From Pirellulales bacterium (lineage in GTDB: Bacteria; Planctomycetota; Planctomycetia; Pirellulales; Thermoguttaceae): a stretch of DNA of 15,279 bases. Shown here piece after piece: positions 7,703 to 14,416 of this stretch (its first letter is position 1; each line of letters starts with the position of its first letter). The stretch is taken from assembly GCA_030642635.1 (NCBI GenBank), contig DAOWNK010000048.1:1-15279 (forward strand), read 5' to 3'. Under the pieces are notes generated by a model. That model was not told where the DNA came from. It did not search any database and saw nothing but the letters and a program-made list of their open reading frames with translations. The position numbers and the translations under genes are program-made.

Positions 7703-7753
7703 GGGTTAGGGTCTAGGGGCTGGGGGCTGGGGACTGGGGATTGGGGATTGGGG
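7703..7753. repeat. CCCCART heptamer array (G-quadruplex-prone) abutting the cimA start
   Basis: The plus strand has six runs of four or more G (7716-7719, 7722-7726, 7729-7732, 7736-7739, 7743-7746, 7750-7753) separated by 2-3 bases, plus two GGG runs nearer the gene (7703-7705, 7709-7711). The unit is GGGGAYT, mostly with a 7-bp period; on the cimA sense strand it reads CCCCART. The array ends within 5 bp of the cimA ATG and takes the place where a ribosome binding site would be. The plus strand is the cimA template strand, so any G-quadruplex would form there in the DNA. Confidence 0.85.
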
Positions 7754-7785
7754 TGATTTTTGTTTTTGCATTTAGAATCTACATC

Positions 7786-7819
7786 AAAAAAGCCCCAAGG
7801 CCGTTCGGCCTCAGGGCTT
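7786..7819 (-). terminator. Rho-independent terminator before cimA
   Basis: On the minus strand a stem AAGCCC...GGGCTT, extended after a 2-base mismatch by AGGCC-GAAC-GGCCT, is followed by a T-run (complement of 7786-7791). It should stop transcripts coming from the small genes upstream (7852-8177) and insulate cimA-valS. Confidence 0.75.
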
Positions 7820-7851
7820 GTGTTCGTCGGTCAATTGCCGGACTGAAGCCC

Positions 7852-7968
7852 TTACGGCCGCACCTCCCGGATAATAATATCCACGCTTACACCGACCACG
7901 CTCCGCGCGTCGGCGAGCTTGCTGCGTATCGGGTTGGTGGGTTGGAACGGCATTTTGAACTCGATCAT
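7852..7968 (-). CDS. Possible 38-residue ORF between the small gene and the terminator
   Basis: An ATG-started frame of 38 codons on the minus strand, too short for most gene callers, encodes MIEFKMPFQP through VDIIIREVRP. It lies 17 bp after the upstream small gene (7986-8177) and 32 bp before the terminator, so it sits within a plausible transcript. I see no Shine-Dalgarno and recognise no family. It could equally be a decayed remnant of a larger partner gene, or not coding. Confidence 0.25.
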   Translation of the reverse strand: MIEFKMPFQPTNPIRSKLADARSVVGVSVDIIIREVRP

Positions 7969-7985
7969 TAGGTAATCTATGGAGT

Positions 7986-8177
7986 TTACAATGAACGATT
8001 TGGCAAGTCAACCGGCATTAGGCGATTAGCGTTACTGTACTTTCGCAGCAATTCGTCTTTCAAAATATTATCACACTCATCGTCAGAAGGCGGCGACTCA
8101 CCTGGTTCCAGCAAACCGAACAGGTTTGCCAGAGACCTTTGTACTGGCGGTTTGTTAGCAAATTGGTGTTCGTGCAT
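7986..8177 (-). CDS. Small hypothetical protein, possibly antitoxin-like
   Basis: This is a 63-residue soluble protein. Its middle part, PPSDDECDNILKDELLRKY (residues 29-47), is an acidic helix of the kind found near the C-terminus of many small antitoxin-like proteins in planctomycetes and cyanobacteria (Asp-Glu pair, then Leu-Leu-x-Lys-Tyr). The assignment rests on memory of that pattern. An in-frame ATG at 8228 would start at or next to the predicted transcription start, so the ATG at 8177, with a leader of about 50 bases, is the better choice. A PIN or RelE toxin would usually follow such a gene, but none does; only a 38-codon frame follows. It may therefore be an orphan or a relic. Confidence 0.5.
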   Translation of the reverse strand: MHEHQFANKPPVQRSLANLFGLLEPGESPPSDDECDNILKDELLRKYSNANRLMPVDLPNRSL

Positions 8178-8235
8178 GATATTGCCGCCAATATTCACGA
8201 CAAGATGGAAGTAACCACATGACCACACAAGAATA

Positions 8236-8264
8236 AGTATACAGTTCTAGGCTGCACTTGTCAA
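8236..8264 (-). promoter_or_regulatory. Near-consensus sigma70 promoter for the small gene
   Basis: On the minus strand, a perfect TTGACA (8264-8259) is followed after 17 bp by TATACT (8241-8236, 5 of 6). It is the best promoter match I found in the window. The predicted start of transcription near 8229 falls between the HEPN gene and the small gene, so the small gene is not dependent on HEPN/MNT transcription. Confidence 0.75.
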
Positions 8265-8292
8265 TAGAGCAGACTGGAAATCAATGAAGCGG

Positions 8293-8715
8293 TCATTCCT
8301 GGAAATCTCGAATTGGGTTAACACCGTGTTCTTCGAATTTTGACCGGACAAACATTTTCACATATTCCGCTAATTCGATGGCCCTTTGCATTTCCTCCAC
8401 AGGTGGAAGGTAAAAATCTTCCGCATATCTTAATTCCACAGCATAAGGAGTAAGAACATTTACATCGTCTAGTTTTTCAAATGTCGCCTCGGTTCGTTTG
8501 CAAACCTCTACAAGTTCCGCCAGGTTGTGAGTTCGAGGGCTGTCGATCTCGTGCCAGTGTAACCACGCCTTGAGAAACTTCTCCACTGCTTGTTGACAGT
8601 GAAAGCAGATCACGTCTGTGGCCGGCTTGTCGGTATGGCTGAGGTCAACTGCTGATCTCAGATCGTTTTCGGCTTTGAAGAACAGTCGCTGTATATGCTC
8701 AAGCTTTTCGTTCAT
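8293..8715 (-). CDS. HEPN domain protein (partner of MNT nucleotidyltransferase)
   Basis: This is a 140-residue all-helical HEPN protein of the PF05168 type. Signatures are the helix CFHCQQAVEKFLKAWL (37-52), PRTHNLAEL (60-68) and LTPYAVELRY (88-97). It forms a pair with the MNT-type nucleotidyltransferase just upstream, with a 17-bp overlap, so the two are almost surely translated together. In known MNT/HEPN modules (type VII toxin-antitoxin, HepT/MntA) HEPN is an RNase toxin with an R-x4-6-H-x-Y site whose Tyr is AMPylated by MNT. I do not see that motif here: the C-terminal helix region lacks an Arg followed 4-6 residues later by His and Tyr. It may therefore be a non-RNase HEPN or use other residues. 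Confidence 0.85.
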   Translation of the reverse strand: MNEKLEHIQRLFFKAENDLRSAVDLSHTDKPATDVICFHCQQAVEKFLKAWLHWHEIDSPRTHNLAELVEVCKRTEATFEKLDDVNVLTPYAVELRYAEDFYLPPVEEMQRAIELAEYVKMFVRSKFEEHGVNPIRDFQE

Positions 8716-9073
8716 AGAGCGTCACACCTTCCCGACATGCCGTCTGCAAGAAGGAAAATGGCATGTTTTCAAATTTCTTCATTTCTTCCGGCGTTCGAAC
8801 CAAAACGTCTATCGGAACCAGGTAGTTTCGCAGCAGGTGGTAAATGGGAGCACTGCGCACCGGCGGCGGTTCGTAACTCTCGGCAATAACCAGCAAATCC
8901 ACATCGCTGTGTTCCGTAGCCTCTCCACATGCGTAGCTGCCAAAAAGAATGATCTTTTCCGGCTGGAAAGCTGCTGCGATCTTATCCGCTATCTCTTGGA
9001 TGACCTGGAAATCCACCTTGCCGGGACTCCAAGCCTTTAACTCTTCCAGTGTCATCAGTTCCAGTGTTTTCAT
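8699..9073 (-). CDS. MNT-type minimal nucleotidyltransferase (HEPN partner)
   Basis: This is a 124-residue nucleotidyltransferase of the pol-beta superfamily, MNT class. The active-site signature is complete: Gly45-Ser46 in LFGSYACGEA, then Asp57 and Asp59 in SDVDLLV, and a third acidic residue Asp89 in PIDVLV. In characterised MntA/HepT pairs the enzyme transfers AMP to the HEPN partner and neutralises it. By analogy this protein would be the antitoxin, acting in the cytosol on the protein encoded by the overlapping downstream gene. The start is uncertain: ATG at 9073 has no clear Shine-Dalgarno, and a second ATG lies six codons later. FtsK ends 104 bp upstream on the same strand. Confidence 0.87.
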   Translation of the reverse strand: MKTLELMTLEELKAWSPGKVDFQVIQEIADKIAAAFQPEKIILFGSYACGEATEHSDVDLLVIAESYEPPPVRSAPIYHLLRNYLVPIDVLVRTPEEMKKFENMPFSFLQTACREGVTLYERKA

Positions 9074-9133
9074 TGCATTTATTCACTTCGACTAAGCCCG
9101 ACAAGAAGCACGGTGGACAACCATATATTGAAG

Positions 9134-9160
9134 CTTATATCTTACGCATCGATACGTCAA
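9134..9160 (-). promoter_or_regulatory. Tentative promoter for the MNT/HEPN pair
   Basis: On the minus strand, TTGACG (9160-9155) is followed by TATAAG (9139-9134). The 15-bp spacer is shorter than ideal. It lies in the only gap between ftsK and the MNT gene, about 60 bp before the MNT start. Confidence 0.35.
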
Positions 9161-9177
9161 GTTCCCATTGTCAACGG

Positions 9178-11736
9178 CTACGCACTCTCGGCGGCCCAGG
9201 GTTCATCCTCTGTTTCGTCGTCTTCCTCCTCGCACAATTCTTCGCCTTCATCATCGTCTTCATATTCGTCTTCGTACTCCTCCTCCAGCACGTCCGATTC
9301 CTCTTCCTCCAACTCCTCCTCTTCCGGTGGTGCAAGTAGGATTTTGTTGCTCCGTCGCGGACGTTTCGGCTTGGGGGGTTGCTTCGTCGTGGGGGCCTGG
9401 CCGTTCATCTGCTCCCATTGCTCCAGGCTGACGAGTATTTCCCTGGCCTGCGAGCCGTTGTACGGGCCGACAATGCCGTCCTCGGCCATGTAGTCGATAA
9501 GCCTGGCTGCCCGGCCGTAGCCGATACCCAACGCACGCTGCAACAGCGAGACGCTGCCGCGGCCTTCTCGGATCACCACGTCGATGGCCGGTTCGTACAA
9601 CTCGTCGCGGTTGCTGAACTGTTGTCCGTCCGACGACTCGGCAGTGGTCGCCTTAAGTTGGACCAACTCCTTGACGAACTGCGGCTCGGAGGTGGCCACT
9701 GCGTCGATCACCCCGTTTATTTCATCGTCGCTTAGGAACGTGCCCTGGCCGCGCAGCAGCGTGCTCGTACCGGGCCAAAGGAACAGCATGTCGCCGTCGC
9801 CCAGCAGCCGCTCGGCGCCCATCTCGTCGAGCACTACACGGCTGTCGGTCCGGCTGGCCACCTGGAACGCGATCCGGGCGGGCAGGTTCGACTTGATCAG
9901 CCCGGTGATGATATCGACCGTCGGCTTCTGTGTGGCCAGCACCAGATGGATGCCCACGGCACGGCTTTTCTGCGCGAGCCGGATGATGTAGCCCTCGACC
10001 TCCTTGGCGGCGGTCATCATCAGGTCGGCCAGCTCGTCGACCACGATGACGATGTACGGGATGTGTGTTGGGATGTGTTTGCGTTCTTCTTCGTCAGCCG
10101 GCTGCATCCGCTCGGCCAGCTCCTCTTCGCCCAACTGGTTGTAGACGCTGATATGCCGCACCCCGGCTCGGGCAAGCAGCGTGTATCGCTCCTCCATTTT
10201 TTCGACCGCCCAGGCCAAGATCGCCTCGGCCTTGTGCATGTCGGTCACCACCGGGTGCATCAGGTGCGGCAGCCGCTTGTAGGGGCTTAGCTCGACCATC
10301 TTCGGATCGATCAGCAACAGTCGCACCTCGTCCGGCCGCCGGGTCATCAGCATCGAGACGATGATCGAGTTCAGGCACACGCTCTTGCCGGTGCCTGTCC
10401 GGCCGGCGATCAACAGGTGCGGCAGGCCGGCCAGGTCGATCACCATCGGAGCGCCGGCCACGTCCTTGCCCAGGTAGATGGGAATCCGCATCTTGGCGGC
10501 TTTGCCGTTGGCCTCTTCCATTACCTCGCGGAGTCGAACGATTTGCCGCTCGGCGTTGGGCACTTCGACGCCGACGGTGTTCTTGCCTGGGATCGGCGCC
10601 ACGATCCGCACGCTGGGCACACGCAGTGCGATGGCCAGATCGTCGGCCAACGAGGTGATCTTGCTCAGCCGCAGACCGGCCTCCAGCTCGACCTCGAACT
10701 GGGCGATCACCGGCCCGGTTTGAATCTCGACCACCCGAATGTTAAACCCGAAGTTCAGAAACGTCTTTTCCAGTATCTTCGCCTTCCGCCGTACCTCTTT
10801 CTCGTGCTCCTCGAAGCAGAACGATTCGCTGGAAAGCAGCAGATCGGCGCCAGGCAATTCGTAGTCGGTTTGGTCCTCGTCGTTCTGGGCGGCTTCGAGT
10901 TCCTCGATAACCTCATCACGTTCAGTTTTTTTGGGCCTTGCGATTCGCAACATCGAGGCGAACGATTTTCGTGCCGGGGTCGTCTCGGCCTCTTGTTGTT
11001 CATTGTCTTCGATTTCTTCACTCTCGTCCGTCTGTTCCTCCTTTTCTTCTTCCTCCTTTTCGGTGTTGCCCGGCCGGCCGGAGATGCGGACGGACGGTTC
11101 GCCGGGTTCTTCGTCCCATCCGTCAAGGTCGGAGCGTTTTTTGGTGAGTTTTCGCGTGTATGCCGATGATACTCGCATCATACCGTGGTGCAATCTCGAT
11201 ACGGGCTTGCCGATTGCCCAGGCAACGGCGCGAATCAACGTGTAATCGGTGCACAGCAGCAGCCCGCCGACAATCAGACTGATAGTGAGTATATACGCCC
11301 CGACGCTGGCGAAGTTCATCTCCATCACCCCGCGGCCGGTTGCGCCGAGGTATCCGCCGGCGCCGATTACGGGACCTGGCGAGAGTTGCGGAGCGGCCAT
11401 GGCGGCCAGAGTGGTGACGCCCACAAGCGAGATCAGCCAGCCGGCGGCACGCAACATCGGTTGGTTGATTTTGTGACGCCTCAACAGTGCCGCGTCGAGC
11501 ACCGCCAGCGAGATCAACAGATAATAAGCCCCGACTCCCAGTGCGCCGAACATCAGCCGGCCGGCCATGGCCCCGAATCGGCCGCAGACGTTTAGCGTTT
11601 CGGCCCGCTCCGGAAAGACGAGTTTACTGGGCGGATCGGCTGGATCGTAGCTTACAAGCGCCGCGGCCAGGAAGACTGTCATCACGAGCAGTCCCAGCGC
11701 GAGCAGGTCGAGTTTTAGATTGCGTTGTTCGAGCAT
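9178..11736 (-). CDS. ftsK: DNA translocase FtsK/SpoIIIE family with acidic C-terminal tail
   Basis: This is an 852-residue membrane-anchored, ATP-driven DNA pump for chromosome segregation at division. Four hydrophobic segments lie near residues 9-28, 62-82, 97-115 and 143-163. A hydrophilic, Glu-rich linker follows (about 200-290). The alpha domain begins near 300, and the RecA-like motor has Walker A GRTGTGKS (445-452) and Walker B IVIVVDELADLM (562-573, with Asp567 and Glu568). The winged-helix gamma domain (about 710-775; GSVSLLQRALGIGYGRAARL) normally recognises KOPS-type DNA and XerD. Unusually, the protein continues for about 75 residues after gamma: a basic patch (KPKRPRRSNK, 789-798) and then about 45 residues that are mostly Glu/Asp (805-849). 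The ATG at 11736 lacks a clear Shine-Dalgarno. It is transcribed in the same direction as MNT/HEPN and has a long non-coding spacer upstream. Confidence 0.93.
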   Translation of the reverse strand: MLEQRNLKLDLLALGLLVMTVFLAAALVSYDPADPPSKLVFPERAETLNVCGRFGAMAGRLMFGALGVGAYYLLISLAVLDAALLRRHKINQPMLRAAGWLISLVGVTTLAAMAAPQLSPGPVIGAGGYLGATGRGVMEMNFASVGAYILTISLIVGGLLLCTDYTLIRAVAWAIGKPVSRLHHGMMRVSSAYTRKLTKKRSDLDGWDEEPGEPSVRISGRPGNTEKEEEEKEEQTDESEEIEDNEQQEAETTPARKSFASMLRIARPKKTERDEVIEELEAAQNDEDQTDYELPGADLLLSSESFCFEEHEKEVRRKAKILEKTFLNFGFNIRVVEIQTGPVIAQFEVELEAGLRLSKITSLADDLAIALRVPSVRIVAPIPGKNTVGVEVPNAERQIVRLREVMEEANGKAAKMRIPIYLGKDVAGAPMVIDLAGLPHLLIAGRTGTGKSVCLNSIIVSMLMTRRPDEVRLLLIDPKMVELSPYKRLPHLMHPVVTDMHKAEAILAWAVEKMEERYTLLARAGVRHISVYNQLGEEELAERMQPADEEERKHIPTHIPYIVIVVDELADLMMTAAKEVEGYIIRLAQKSRAVGIHLVLATQKPTVDIITGLIKSNLPARIAFQVASRTDSRVVLDEMGAERLLGDGDMLFLWPGTSTLLRGQGTFLSDDEINGVIDAVATSEPQFVKELVQLKATTAESSDGQQFSNRDELYEPAIDVVIREGRGSVSLLQRALGIGYGRAARLIDYMAEDGIVGPYNGSQAREILVSLEQWEQMNGQAPTTKQPPKPKRPRRSNKILLAPPEEEELEEEESDVLEEEYEDEYEDDDEGEELCEEEDDETEDEPWAAESA

Positions 11737-11806
11737 AGACGCCGGCGCCTACAACGGTATAAAGTTTTTGACGGGCGCGTCCTTGCCCTAACAAAATCCT
11801 GCTTCT

Positions 11807-11836
11807 TTGACATAAGTATCGACTACCTCGATACTT
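11807..11836 (+). promoter_or_regulatory. Promoter-like site embedded in a perfect 9-bp inverted repeat
   Basis: TTGACA (11807-11812) is followed after 17 bp by GATACT (11830-11835, 4 of 6). The spacer holds AAGTATCGA (11814-11822), loop CTACC, then TCGATACTT (11828-11836), a perfect inverted repeat that overlaps the -10 hexamer. This is the geometry of an operator covering a promoter. It reads away from ftsK, and no strong gene lies directly downstream. Confidence 0.45.
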
Positions 11837-12134
11837 GCCGATAAGTTGCACGCGTCTCGGCCGTGTCGTTTACCGGACGCTCGCCATGTGCGAGACCGCT
11901 TTGCTGCGGATAATCGGTATGATCGAATACCGGTTGTAGCGGATGAATGGATTGATCGTTTGGCGGCCGGCGGTACGGCGGCCAAAGCACGAAAATGCGG
12001 GGTTCCAATCGGACCGTGTCAGGTGTAAAATGTTTGTGCCAATGACTGTGTAAGGAAGGGAAAAGGGAAAGAAGAACCAAATGTTTTGCTTTTCGTAGTC
12101 CTTCAGCCACCTGAAGTGATGTGGACATTTTTCG

Positions 12135-12223
12135 CCCGTTTAGCCGCTGGGCTTGCCCAGCGCGTTTGCGGGTAATCAGCGACTCGCCGACGGCGCGCTG
12201 TGCAAGCACAGCGGCTAAACGGG
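12135..12223. repeat. Paired inverted REP-like element (subfamily GTTTAGCCGC)
   Basis: The left arm (12135-12164) and right arm (12193-12223, read on the minus strand) are nearly identical: CCCGTTTAGCCGCTG, a short hairpin, then CAGCGCG. The hairpins are GCTGGGC-TT-GCCCAGC and GCTGTGC-TT-GCACAGC. The single stem change is compensated on the other side, so base-pairing is kept in both arms. Confidence 0.8.
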
Positions 12224-12299
12224 GGTGTTTGCAAAACAGCGCCGCTACTATATCACTTGCTTGAAGTGTTACTTGTTTTCTTAAATGTGGAGAAGAGAC

Positions 12300-12470
12300 G
12301 TGATAAACGACCCGATTGTCGAAGAAATCCATCGCACGCGAGAAAAGCTACTTGCTGAATGTGGTGGTGACATGAAAAAATATCTGGATCGCCTACGCGA
12401 AGCCCAGAAGCAGCATCCGGAGCGAGTGATTACGAAGGATCAGATGCCGCAGCGGAAGCCTGCATTGTAA
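12300..12470 (+). CDS. Small hypothetical protein (DPIVEEIHRTRE family)
   Basis: This is a 56-residue, highly charged, mostly helical soluble protein. The N-terminal DPIVEEIHRTREKLLAECG followed by a DMKKYLDRLREAQ helix matches a widespread family of small proteins in cyanobacteria and planctomycetes. Members often sit near toxin-antitoxin genes, but to my knowledge no function is set. The GTG at 12300 is chosen because GGAG lies 7 bases upstream; an in-frame ATG at 12285 has no such site, and its extra residues only translate the ribosome binding region. The gene converges on truB with a 5-bp gap. It has no toxin partner in the window. Confidence 0.7.
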   Translation: MINDPIVEEIHRTREKLLAECGGDMKKYLDRLREAQKQHPERVITKDQMPQRKPAL

Positions 12471-12475
12471 CCACC

Positions 12476-13366
12476 TTACTCTACCGGAAAATTTCGCACT
12501 GGCCCCAGACGATTTTCTCTGCGTGGCGCCAGGATCGCAACCAGCCGGCCATTTGCATCTATGGCGGCAAACTCACCTTTTTCCCCTTTTCCCTTCATTT
12601 CCCCTTTTCCCTCCGGAATCGTCCGGCCGTGGCCAATCTCGACGACTTCAGCCTTAGATAGCGTAACTCGCGGCAACGATTCGACTGCCGTAAGCGGCGG
12701 CTGGAGAAGCTCTCGTATGCCGGCATGAGTAAGCCGGCCGGGATCGACCGCGTCTTCCAGCCGGAACCGTCCGATCGCCGTGCGAACCAACGCCGACATC
12801 ACCGCCGCCGTGCCGACCGACTCAGCCAGGTCGCGGCCCAATGAACGGATGTAGGTTCCGCTGCCGCACTGCACCTCCAAGACAAGCTCCGGATAGTCGT
12901 ACGAGGCAACCTCGATTTTGTGAACGACAACCTCTCGCGGCTTCAATTCGACCGGCTCTCCACGTCGGGCCAACTTGTACGCACGGCGGCCGGCAACCTT
13001 AAGCGCAGAGAATGCCGGCGGACGCTGTTCGATCCGGCCGACAAGCCGTTCGGCCGCCGCAACGATTTCTTCATGCGTTGGAACGGGCGCACCTGGCAGT
13101 TCGGTCACCTCGCCCTCAATGTCCTCGGTCGCGCTGCTGCGACCCAGCAGGAACGTGCCGGTGTAGCTCTTGGGCATCCTTTGGACGTATTCGATCAGCC
13201 GTGTTGCTGCACCGACGCAGACGACCAGCACTCCGGTGGCCAGCGGGTCGAGCGTGCCGGCATGGCCGACCTTAGCCGGATGCACAAACCGCTGCACTCG
13301 GTTGACCGCCTCTCGCGAGGTCATCCCGGCAGGCTTGTTCAGGTTGAGCAATCCGGAGTGTGGCAT
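12476..13366 (-). CDS. truB: tRNA pseudouridine(55) synthase
   Basis: This enzyme isomerises U55 in the T-loop of elongator tRNAs to pseudouridine; it is cytosolic. The 296-residue protein opens with GLLNLNKPAGMTSREAVNRV (5-24). The catalytic aspartate is Asp40 in HAGTLDPLATGVL. RPPAFSALKVAGRRAYKLAR and CGSGTYIRSLGRDLAESVGT are further TruB hallmarks. A C-terminal PUA-like region follows, interrupted by a lysine-glycine-glutamate stretch (EGKGEM, KGKGEK) translated from an 18-bp purine duplication. The ATG at 13366 is chosen because the family N-terminus begins there; an in-frame extension to 13429 would run back through the hemB promoter region and into hemB. There is no clear Shine-Dalgarno. 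It is transcribed divergently from hemB. Confidence 0.94.
   Translation of the reverse strand: MPHSGLLNLNKPAGMTSREAVNRVQRFVHPAKVGHAGTLDPLATGVLVVCVGAATRLIEYVQRMPKSYTGTFLLGRSSATEDIEGEVTELPGAPVPTHEEIVAAAERLVGRIEQRPPAFSALKVAGRRAYKLARRGEPVELKPREVVVHKIEVASYDYPELVLEVQCGSGTYIRSLGRDLAESVGTAAVMSALVRTAIGRFRLEDAVDPGRLTHAGIRELLQPPLTAVESLPRVTLSKAEVVEIGHGRTIPEGKGEMKGKGEKGEFAAIDANGRLVAILAPRRENRLGPVRNFPVE
12574..12615 (-). repeat. Purine-rich 18-bp duplication inside truB
   Basis: On the minus strand two 18-bp units that differ at a few positions, of form GRAGGGAAAAGGGGAAAW, lie in tandem and in frame with truB, encoding EGKGEM and KGKGEK. A similar purine run (GGAAGGGAAAAGGGAAAGAA) lies in the non-coding spacer at 12053-12072. 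The repeat seems to have entered the gene in a permissive loop. Confidence 0.75.
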
Positions 13367-13402
13367 TGGTGAATGATAATCGTTATACTTAAATGTATAA
13401 TG
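13367..13402. promoter_or_regulatory. Compact AT-rich divergent promoter region, truB/hemB
   Basis: About 36 bp separate the truB ATG from the favoured hemB ATG. The stretch is strikingly AT-rich and holds TTATAC-TTAAAT-GTATAA (13383-13400), a 6-bp inverted repeat that offers a -10-like hexamer to each strand: TATAAT at 13396-13401 on plus and TATAAC on minus. No good -35 boxes are visible. The plus-strand TATAAT lies right at the start codons, so it may be fortuitous. Confidence 0.35.
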
Positions 13403-14416
13403 ATGTCTCTTGAACAACAACCACAACAACCCGGTTTTCCTACTACCCGGCTCAGGCGGCTGCGATACAATCCGGCGGTCCGTCGGTTGGTGCAGCAGAC
13501 CCGGCTGTCGCCGTCGAACCTGATTTTACCGTTGTTCGTTCGGTCGGGCGAGAACGTGCGTGAGGAAATCTCCTCCATGCCCGGCCATTATCAACTATCG
13601 CCGGATCTGATTGTCGATGAAATCAGCCAGGCGGTCGAGTTGGGCATCGGCGGGGTGATTCTGTTCGGCATCCCGGCCGAGAAAGACGCCACAGGCAGCA
13701 ACGCCTTGAGCGACTCGGGTATCATTCCGCAGGCGATCCACGTTGCGAAGCGGGCAGCCGGTGAGTTCCTGCTTATCACCGACGTCTGCTTTTGCGAGTA
13801 CACCGACCACGGCCATTGCGGGCCGATCAATAAAAAAACCGGCCGGATCGACGTGGACAACGACGCCACACTCGAGTTGCTGGCCGAGCAGGCGGTGGTC
13901 CACGCCCGGGCAGGTGCAGATATGGTCGCACCCAGCGGAATGATGGACGGTATGGTCGGAGCGATTCGCCGCGGGCTGGACACGGCCGGGTTCTCGCACG
14001 TGCCGATTATCAGTTACGCGGCGAAGTACGCCAGTGCGTTTTACGGCCCGTTCCGCGATGCAGCCGAGAGCACTCCGCAGGAAGGCGACCGTTGCGGATA
14101 CCAGATGGACCCTGCCGCAGCGGCCGGCCAGGCCATACGCGAGATCGAGTTGGACCTGGCCGAGGGCGCCGACATCGTGATGGTCAAGCCGGCGCTGGCG
14201 TATCTGGACGTTATCCACCAGGTCAGCCGTCGTTTTCCCGGCGTGCCGCTGGCCGCGTACAACGTCTCCGGCGAGTATAGCATGGTCAAGGCGGCTGCCC
14301 GGCGCGGCTGGCTCGACGAGCAGGCGGTCGTTTTGGAGTCGCTTACAGCCATTCGGCGTGCCGGGGCTACGATCATCTTGACCTACTGGGCCAAGGACGC
14401 GGCGCGGTGGCTGTAG
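13403..14416 (+). CDS. hemB: Delta-aminolevulinic acid dehydratase (porphobilinogen synthase)
   Basis: This enzyme condenses two 5-aminolevulinate molecules to porphobilinogen, the second common step of tetrapyrrole synthesis; it is cytosolic. From the ATG at 13403 it is 337 residues, close to the family length. Active-site features are the zinc-binding cysteine cluster Cys129, Cys131 and Cys139 in DVCFCEYTDHGHCG (the Zn-dependent type) and the two Schiff-base lysines Lys208 in SYAAKYAS and Lys262 in VMVKPALAYLDV. The N-terminus RLRRLRYNPAVRRLVQQTRL and the C-terminal TIILTYWAKDAARWL are typical. ATGs at 13373 and 13400 are in-frame alternatives; the upstream residues (MIIVILKCI) come from the AT-rich promoter region. 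Its TAG stop is the start of a palindromic repeat. Confidence 0.95.
   Translation: MSLEQQPQQPGFPTTRLRRLRYNPAVRRLVQQTRLSPSNLILPLFVRSGENVREEISSMPGHYQLSPDLIVDEISQAVELGIGGVILFGIPAEKDATGSNALSDSGIIPQAIHVAKRAAGEFLLITDVCFCEYTDHGHCGPINKKTGRIDVDNDATLELLAEQAVVHARAGADMVAPSGMMDGMVGAIRRGLDTAGFSHVPIISYAAKYASAFYGPFRDAAESTPQEGDRCGYQMDPAAAAGQAIREIELDLAEGADIVMVKPALAYLDVIHQVSRRFPGVPLAAYNVSGEYSMVKAAARRGWLDEQAVVLESLTAIRRAGATIILTYWAKDAARWL

Larger units (their letters stand above)
11737..12299. other. Long spacer without a recognisable gene
   Basis: More than 500 bp between ftsK and the small plus-strand gene hold no protein I recognise. Frames on both strands here are arginine- and proline-rich and run through the repeat. 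What can be seen is a 9-bp perfect inverted repeat inside a promoter-like site (11807-11836), a purine run (12053-12074) and a paired REP-like element (12135-12223). A TTG-started frame at 11846-12028 (plus) begins just after that promoter-like site but has no family resemblance and no clear ribosome binding site. A non-coding RNA is possible but unsupported. Confidence 0.6.

Noticed and set aside
7741..7971. 76-codon plus-strand frame
   Set aside because: It starts in the G-rich array and crosses the terminator hairpin; there is no protein family resemblance.
11823..12332. 169-codon minus-strand frame between ftsK and the small plus-strand gene
   Set aside because: It runs straight through the REP-like element and the ribosome binding site of the opposite gene, has repeat-derived and Arg/Pro-rich content, and matches no family I know.
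13367..13429. Extended N-terminus of TruB
   Set aside because: It runs through the AT-rich divergent region and into hemB; the family N-terminus begins at 13366.
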